Of a stretch of 46,275 nucleotides of DNA, positions 41,476-46,275 are shown piece by piece; positions within the stretch are counted from its first letter, which is position 1, and each line of letters begins with the position of its first letter. Position numbers and translations under genes: made by a program. Source of the stretch: UBA4582 sp047630175 (GTDB lineage Bacteria > Pseudomonadota > Gammaproteobacteria > Pseudomonadales > Azotimanducaceae); NCBI GenBank assembly GCA_047630175.1, contig JBLHVI010000020.1, positions 1 through 46,275 on the forward strand. The letters are read 5' to 3'. Under the pieces are notes generated by a model. It worked only from the letters and a program-made list of their open reading frames with translations, made no database searches and had not been told where the DNA came from.

Positions 41476-42405
41476 TTATGCTTTGGTTTTTATCGCAACA
41501 TCACCGCTCACAGTCTTGAGCAAATTAACGTAGCCCCGCTGGAACACCATACCCTCGAAGTAATCCTTTTCTAGTAAAAGCCGGTGCAAGGTCGCAAGCC
41601 GATAAATAGGCACCGAAGCCATCAAGTGATGTTCTAAATGATAATGCACCTGGTGAGGGGCGATCAGTAATCTCTCCAGCCAGCTGATATACAGCGTGCG
41701 TGTATGGTTTCTGGGGTCCGTGCTCGATGCATCGGGTACTGCGGCATGCTCAGCGATTTGGCGAATTCTTACCACGAGCATGTGACTGGTGATAAAGGCG
41801 ATGACCCACATCAGATACAGCCAGCCATGCCCCAAGCTGGTCAGGCAAATTAACAGCAGCGCATTGACGCCGAGGCTACGCAGCAGATACTGACGTGTGG
41901 GTGGTGACAACTTGGGCAACCTTTTTAAAGCCCTGTGGATCGATTTAAGGCGTCGCCAGCCGACCCGACCCGTCAGGTCGCGGGTAAATTTGCGCCGCAG
42001 GCTGGTGCGGCTAATGGGATAGGCTGCGTAGTTTGCTAGATCAGGGTCAGCCGACGTTCCTGCTGTTTGGTGGTGTTTTAGGTGTGTTCTCATATAGCTG
42101 TCTTTGTCGGAGAACACCCAGTAGCCAGAGAGCCATTTGCTGGCAAAGTCATTCAGTGCATTCGACGAAAACAGCGTTCGGTGGCCTGATTCATGTACCA
42201 CGATGCCAAGTCCGAGTTGTCTTGTGCCGAGGATAGCGACGCCCGCTAACAATACCAAAGGATTCGGGAATACTGCCATCAGGATAAAAGTTGCACCGAT
42301 CACTAGCCAATCAAACGCAATGATGGTCGCGCCTCGCCAGTTACTGCGATGTGTCACCAGCGCCAGCTCTGCTGGGCTAAGCAAGTCATTAATGTGCGTC
42401 GTCAT
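41476..42405 (-). CDS. Membrane fatty acid desaturase family protein
   Basis: Di-iron membrane desaturase or hydroxylase, 309 residues. Three histidine boxes are present: HESGH at residues 71-75, HLKHH at 108-112, and HYHLEHH ending near residue 260. Hydrophobic segments occur around residues 28-65 and 170-205 (LLLICLTSLGHGWLYLMWVIAFITSHML). The arrangement fits the FA_desaturase superfamily, but substrate and bond position cannot be inferred. Its ATG overlaps the stop of the upstream PaaX-type gene by four bases (ATGA), so both are translated from one message. It converges on csrA with 37 bases between. Confidence 0.88.
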   Translation of the reverse strand: MTTHINDLLSPAELALVTHRSNWRGATIIAFDWLVIGATFILMAVFPNPLVLLAGVAILGTRQLGLGIVVHESGHRTLFSSNALNDFASKWLSGYWVFSDKDSYMRTHLKHHQTAGTSADPDLANYAAYPISRTSLRRKFTRDLTGRVGWRRLKSIHRALKRLPKLSPPTRQYLLRSLGVNALLLICLTSLGHGWLYLMWVIAFITSHMLVVRIRQIAEHAAVPDASSTDPRNHTRTLYISWLERLLIAPHQVHYHLEHHLMASVPIYRLATLHRLLLEKDYFEGMVFQRGYVNLLKTVSGDVAIKTKA

Positions 42406-43289
42406 ATCACCTTCGCCTCGGATAATCCCACGCCGTCATTGGCGCTCGCCCATAATTGGCGGCCGACGCGATCGTAATTGTGCAGCAGCTGCCACAGTGC
42501 AGCGCGGGGGATGGTGTCCAGTAATTCTGCCGGCAGCAATGGGTCTGTTGCCAGTAATTCAATGGCTTGGCTGCCGAGCTGGAACGAAGATTTCATCCCA
42601 GCAGCGCGACTAAGCTTCGGCAACTCCACAAGACTTAACGCCAGGCGAGTAGACATCAAATGGTAACGTTTAGTTAGTTTCTCTGGCGCTATTTGACCGA
42701 GCCAGTGATGCTGCCATTGCAGGTTAAGCTTAGCGGCGCTAGCCAGCATCGCGTCATTTTCGAGCCCAAGATGGTGTAGCTGCTTTTCCAACTCATCTGG
42801 CTTTAGCGCGATGTTATCGGGTCGGATCCAACAGCCCTTATTGATCTCGCGAAATCCGTGGTTTGTTAGTGCCCAATCACCTTTTGCAATTTTTGGTGGC
42901 GCCATGTGGCCACTGCGATGGACTAACAGCCAGCGATGCTCCCAAGGCACAATCCTTGCCTCGCCAAGCTTCCACTGGTCAATAAACGCGTTGAACGGGT
43001 CTGTTGCTTTGCTAAGGCGATAAAAGCCACGCCGGAAATTTTCGATAGTTTGCTTGGCGACCAGTCGCGACAGGCCGACGCGCATGCGGTTATCGCTGAA
43101 GCTAAACATGGCGCCCGTCGCCATGATGTTGGCGACGCTAGTGCCGCGCTCTGCATAAGTGCGGAGCAAGTCGAGAATGACGCTGGCGGGTTTGATAGGC
43201 CGCTCGTCAATGAACGCTATGACATCCTGCTCGGATATGCTGCCTATCATTCTCGTTGAGGGGTGAGCGTCGATGTGAATGTCGGTCAT
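42402..43289 (-). CDS. PaaX-family transcriptional regulator
   Basis: Predicted DNA-binding repressor, 295 residues. The N-terminal winged helix includes KPASVILDLLRTYAERGTSV and MFSFSDNRMRVGLSRLVAKQ (residues about 33-80), the PaaX signature. The C-terminal part has SMLP-like LATDPLLPAELLDTIPRAAL near residue 252, as in PaaX and the related regulators of phenylacetate and polyester metabolism. Known PaaX senses aryl-CoA. Here the only linked gene is a desaturase, so an acyl-CoA-type ligand is an inference. ATG at 43289 on the minus strand. Confidence 0.85.
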   Translation of the reverse strand: MTDIHIDAHPSTRMIGSISEQDVIAFIDERPIKPASVILDLLRTYAERGTSVANIMATGAMFSFSDNRMRVGLSRLVAKQTIENFRRGFYRLSKATDPFNAFIDQWKLGEARIVPWEHRWLLVHRSGHMAPPKIAKGDWALTNHGFREINKGCWIRPDNIALKPDELEKQLHHLGLENDAMLASAAKLNLQWQHHWLGQIAPEKLTKRYHLMSTRLALSLVELPKLSRAAGMKSSFQLGSQAIELLATDPLLPAELLDTIPRAALWQLLHNYDRVGRQLWASANDGVGLSEAKVI

Positions 43290-43336
43290 GGGTTTTATGT
43301 CAGTGAGTCTGTGAGTATCTGTGTGAGCGTTAATGT
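43263..43336. repeat. 60-nt spaced repeat across the PaaX-type gene start
   Basis: GTGAGCGT followed two bases later by ATGT occurs at 43263 (inside codons 5-9 of the gene, on the opposite strand) and at 43323 (upstream of the start), 60 bases apart. Short GTGAGT-like units lie between them. It could be an operator pair for the regulator, or another duplication of a start region. Confidence 0.35.
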
Positions 43337-43514
43337 AACAAATCGGTGCGCTTTGCTTTCAATCGTCTAAATATTACACTAAATATGTATATACACAATA
43401 TTTTGTAATATGTGCTGGCGTCCAATATTGCTGCATTGGATGCCAAATTGAAGGTCTGTCTGGGCTCTTGGGCGTGGAATTTGAAAGAGATTGCGCAGGA
43501 AAGCGAGATGCGAG

Positions 43515-43543
43515 TTGACGAGGCGGGGTCTCATCATGATAAT
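43515..43543 (+). promoter_or_regulatory. Sigma-70 promoter of tRNA-Arg
   Basis: TTGACG at 43515-43520 and GATAAT at 43538-43543 are separated by exactly 17 bases. The tRNA begins 11 bases after the -10, and the bases between (ACGCGTT) are GC-rich, as in stringently controlled stable-RNA promoters. Confidence 0.8.
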
Positions 43544-43554
43544 ACGCGTTCTTT

Positions 43555-43631
43555 GCGCTGGTAGCTCAGCTGGATAGAGTACCTGGCTACGAACCAGGCG
43601 GTCGGGGGTTCGATTCCCTCCCAGCGCACCA
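43555..43631 (+). tRNA. tRNA-Arg (anticodon ACG)
   Basis: A 77-nt cloverleaf. Acceptor GCGCTGG pairs with CCAGCGC, discriminator A, encoded CCA. D arm GCTCAGCTGGATAGAGT, anticodon arm CTGGCTACGAACCAG with ACG (A34 becomes inosine and reads CGU, CGC and CGA), T arm GGGGGTTCGATTCCCTC. All stems pair. A good promoter lies directly upstream. Confidence 0.97.
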
Positions 43632-43807
43632 TATTTTATAGACAGAAGTAAGATGAGTCCTCATAGGACCTATTGGTAAAGACACCGTTCAACCCTATTG
43701 AACATGTCTGCTGCCAGTAGCACCGCATCTGTAAAAATTAATAGGCAGTAAACCTCTGGTCTGACTTGTCATCAGTACAATCACAGAGATTGCCAACTAG
43801 TTTATCT

Positions 43808-43897
43808 GGAGAGATGGCCGAGTGGCTGAAGGCGCGCCCCTGCTAAGGGCGTATACGTGGAAGCGTATCGAGGGTTCGAATCCCTCTCTCTCCGCCA
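43808..43897 (+). tRNA. tRNA-Ser (anticodon GCT)
   Basis: A 90-nt class II tRNA. Acceptor GGAGAGA pairs with TCTCTCC, discriminator G, encoded CCA. The anticodon is GCT in CCCTGCTAAGGG, reading AGC and AGU. A long variable arm (GTATACGTGGAAGCGTATC) and T loop TTCGAAT follow. It lies 176 bases after tRNA-Arg. The spacer has two small hairpins (43657-43669 and 43687-43703). The 3' end is a common integration site for mobile elements. Confidence 0.97.
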
Positions 43898-44338
43898 ATA
43901 CAAGCAAGCTATTGAAATGTATAGAATATTCACAATTCATGTAATTAAGAACCGTCAATAAGTCCGTCAATTGTGTTTGTTACCCTCGATACTCACCTGA
44001 CCCACCACACCGCTGATTTATTTTTAACTCGCGCGTGCACAATCCTGAATTGAATAACCCAGCCAGTAGCCCACCGAGGGACATGAAATCACTACGAACT
44101 CATGGGCTTGGTCACCGTTGGTTTGATTTTATTTCACGCGCGGAGTTGGGGTTTCTGAAAATGGGAGATCTACTCTGCCAAAACTCAGATAGCCTACTTA
44201 CCCTTGGCTCACTCCCGCCTTCGGCAAATCGACATCGCAAACTGACACGCATGCGATACAGCAATGCGTATCGCAACTCCTTCAGTGCTTTGAGCATTAG
44301 ATCTCGTACACGGTGCACCATTTCCAAACTACATTTCT
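43898..44338. other. 441-base region after tRNA-Ser with no supported gene
   Basis: Two overlapping frames are open, 44035-44361 on plus (108 codons) and 44112-44366 on minus (84 codons). Neither has a ribosome site, recognised domain or convincing composition, so I do not call either. The composition changes to AT-rich just after the tRNA-Ser CCA. No integrase or clear tRNA-end repeat is visible. Confidence 0.4.
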
Positions 44339-44415
44339 GGCTCGTCACTACCAGCCGGTAGAGCATGGGATTGAAAATCCCGGTGTCGGTGGTTAGATTC
44401 CACCTCCGGCCACCA
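44339..44415 (+). pseudogene. tRNA-Phe-like relic or att copy, 5' half destroyed
   Basis: From 44353 to 44415 the sequence matches the 3' three quarters of a tRNA-Phe: GGTAGAGCA, anticodon arm GGGATTGAAAATCCC with GAA, variable GTGTC, T arm GGTGG/CCACC, acceptor TCCGGCC, A, CCA. The 5' part, expected as GGCCGGA plus GCTC, instead reads GGCTCGT and CTAC, so acceptor and D stems cannot form. The T loop is TTAGATT, with A for the invariant C56. It is either a decayed gene or the 3' fragment left by an element that integrated into tRNA-Phe. Confidence 0.75.
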
Positions 44416-44416
44416 G

Positions 44417-44450
44417 GTTTATGGCTTTCGCCTCTGGCGAAAACATAAAC
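44417..44450 (+). terminator. Hairpin directly after the tRNA-Phe relic
   Basis: GTTTATGGCTTTCGCC pairs with GGCGAAAACATAAAC (one short internal mismatch) around loop TCT. It starts two bases after CCA. It may be an old tRNA terminator, or the first of the hairpin series up to 44611. Confidence 0.45.
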
Positions 44451-44483
44451 ACTATCTCCCCGTATTCACCAATCCAGCGGCAG

Positions 44484-44611
44484 CCACTTATGTCTGCGCA
44501 GCAGACGGTCGCGCAAGCGAAAGTGGTGAGAGCGGCATAGAAAGCACAGATGCCGAAACTCTGGCTTCAACAAGATTTCTAATACCCTAAAGGGCATATC
44601 TGCTAGGCAGA
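44484..44611. other. Hairpin-rich non-coding segment next to the transposase relic
   Basis: A run of stems without coding potential. CCACTT (44484-44489) and AAGTGG (44521-44526) enclose two hairpins, GTCTGC-gca-GCAGAC (44492-44506) and TCGC-GCAA-GCGA (44509-44520), a compact three-way junction. Then CGGCAT/ATGCCG (44533-44555), CCCT/AGGG (44585-44594) and TCTGC-tag-GCAGA (44599-44611). It may be a terminal region of the IS91-type element, which uses single-strand hairpins, or an unknown RNA. From 44612 to 44798 I see nothing. Confidence 0.45.
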
Positions 44612-44798
44612 ATTGTCGCAATAATCCCATGGCCCACCGTCAAGACAACGTAGCCTGTGGTTACGGAAAAATTGAAGCGTCGTACGGAATCTCTGCATAG
44701 TAAAAGCAAAATTTTCACAGACGAAATAATCCATCTTTCGCAGCATGTATGGTCACCTTAGTACATCCGCAATCTGGTAAGTTTTGCAAGATGCTGCA

Positions 44799-46275
44799 AT
44801 GCTGGAAAAATCTGCACAGTTAAGTTCACTCTCAAAATCTCCCGGAGGTTTTGCGTACCAACGCCACAAACCTGAAGAAACTGATTTATACAAAATAATT
44901 GAGCAAAACCTTCCTTCCTTCATTCCAATCCCATCTTTCTAATGCGGACATTTCGTTGCCAGCTTTTGTCCACGATGAATTCCGTAGTTACCTTCGATGC
45001 GGATTGTTGAAACATGGTTTTCTTCGCGTAAAGTGCAATGGTTGCAGGTTCGAACACTTAGTGGCCTTTTCGTGCAAACTTCGCGGTTTCTGTCGGGGCG
45101 CCGAGCCCATCCTGTGGGGCACGTCGTATGGTTGAAACATCGGCACACTTGATTGATCATGTCATACCTGCGGCACCGGTAAGACAATGGGTACTCAGTT
45201 TTCCTTGGCCCTTACGTCTACTTTTCGCTCGTCAACCCGACACACTTAGCCGATGCCTCGCTGTCATTATCCGTGCCATAGAAACAGATCTCATCCATCG
45301 CGCTGGACTAACCCACGCAAGTGGTGCGCGAAGCGGTGTTGTGACATTGGTACAACGATTTGGATCTGCACTAAACCTCAGCATTCACCTACACATGATC
45401 GTACTTGACGGGGTTTACACTATTGGCAAATCAGGCAAAGCTAAATTTCATCGCGTACTGGCACCAACTCAAACAGAGCTTCAAGTTTTACTCAATCGCG
45501 TGATTCAACGAGTAGTTCGCAGGCTCGAAACAGAAGGGTTGCTCATTCCAGATCCTGAGCAACCCTGGCTTGATCTTGACTTCCATGAGCCAATCGATGC
45601 CGTTAGCGCCGCATCCATAAGATATCGTATCGCCATAGGGCCTCATTCTGGTAGCCATACCCTTACGTTACATGACCCATCATTTATCCGAACAGACAAA
45701 CCAGAGAAAGTCTTGACTTCAGATCGTGATGGTTTTTCACTCAATGCAGCTGTGTCCTGTCAATCATATCAGCGGGATTGATTGGAACGTCTTTGCAGGT
45801 ACGTAACAAGACCTGCTATCTGTCTGGAGCGGCTCACAGTCAGAGCAGATGGCAAGGTCCAATACGAGCTGAAGAATCCGTTTAGGGACGGAACCACATA
45901 TATTCTGTTTTCACCCTTAGATTTCCTGAGCAAACTTGCTGCGCTGGTACCACGACCCCGACATAACCTTGTTCGGTATCACGGAGTATTCGCTCCCAAT
46001 TCGAAGATTAGAAAACTCATTGTGCCAAAGAATAACAAGAGACTCGTGAAGAAAGTTGAGAAAAAAGAGGATGAAGAAGCTGCGAGTCGGGACGAACTTG
46101 TTGCGCCACTAACTTGGGCTCAGCGACTCAAGAGAGTGTTTAATATCGATATTACCCTATGCCCTTTGTGTGGCGGAGCTATGCGCGTCATCGCCGATAT
46201 CACTGACCCAGACCTCATCCAGCGAATACTGGATCACATCGCTGCGCAACCACCACCGATTAAACCTGCAACGGC
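44799..46275 (+). pseudogene. IS91-family transposase, disrupted by at least three lesions, runs off the window
   Basis: Rolling-circle (HUH-type) transposase of the IS91 group. The N-terminal zinc-ribbon region, the central HLHMIVLDGVY (HUH motif, codons near 45391-45423) and the C-terminal WAQRLKRVFNIDITLCPLCGG are recognisable. It is spread over frames: 44799 to about 44920 (YQRHKPEETDLYKIIEQNLPSF), then a shift into the frame of 44899-45135 (LPAFVHDEFRSYLRCGLL), then a 13-base insertion at 45094-45106 that shifts frame between GFC and PSCGARRM. From 45128 the frame is open to TGA 45779-45781, where relatives have an Arg codon (likely CGA to TGA), and then open again to 46275. Not functional as it stands. 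Confidence 0.88.

Noticed and set aside
44293..44320. Second tRNA fragment ending GTGCACCA
   Set aside because: Apart from the CCA-like end no arm pairs, so there is no support for a tRNA.
44035..44366. Overlapping plus and minus open frames after tRNA-Ser
   Set aside because: No ribosome site or domain, they overlap each other, and they run into the tRNA-Phe relic. Left as unassigned spacer.

Overview
The window is a 46.3 kb stretch of a gammaproteobacterial chromosome of moderate GC. Positions 1-41438 carry the conserved order rpsB-tsf-pyrH-frr-cdsA-dxr-rseP-bamA-skp-lpxD-fabZ-lpxB-rnhB / dnaE-tilS-pyrG-kdsA-eno-ftsB-ispD-ispF-truD-pcm-nlpD-rpoS-fdxA / mutS-recA-recX-alaS-lysC-csrA. This layout, the 7Fe ferredoxin beside mutS and the DUF368 gene before nlpD suggest a free-living, possibly marine, Pseudomonas/Cellvibrio-like lineage. 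No rRNA is present, so finer placement is a guess.

Layout. (1) 1-13424: translation genes (end of rpsB, tsf, frr), UMP kinase, then the envelope block: CDP-diglyceride synthesis, DXP reductoisomerase, RseP, BamA, Skp, LpxD, FabZ, LpxB, RNase HII. (2) 13570-15537: a small accessory group (saccharopine-dehydrogenase-like protein, DUF188 protein, and a cold-shock protein on the minus strand). (3) 15766-31130: dnaE, tilS, pyrG, kdsA, eno, ftsB, ispD, ispF, truD, pcm, DUF368, nlpD, rpoS. (4) 31513-41438: fdxA and mutS on the minus strand, then the SOS-controlled recA-recX, a small coiled-coil protein, alaS, lysC, csrA. (5) 41476-43289: a minus-strand two-gene unit, a fatty acid desaturase and a PaaX-type regulator. 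(6) 43555-46275: tRNA-Arg(ACG), tRNA-Ser(GCT), a broken tRNA-Phe-like sequence, a hairpin-rich non-coding stretch, and a decayed IS91-family transposase that runs off the window. The last part looks like an integration boundary.

The most unusual signals are in the spacers. Before kdsA, ispD and ispF, short tandem duplications of the start region create strings of 4-7-codon micro-ORFs. Each stop overlaps the next start (ATGA or TGATG), and the last overlaps the true gene start. The kdsA and ispF chains share an exact 14-nt period, and 14-nt repeats without start codons occur in the tsf-pyrH and csp-dnaE spacers. These may be translational-coupling ladders, or traces of a local duplication process. 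A second theme is that four genes usually found in this cluster are absent from their expected places (uppS after frr, lpxA after fabZ, accA after dnaE, surE before pcm), with tight junctions. They may lie elsewhere in the genome. Other regulatory structures include an 18-bp hairpin between rpsB and tsf, paired hairpins before skp, a strong hairpin between rpoS and fdxA, and a canonical LexA box before recA.
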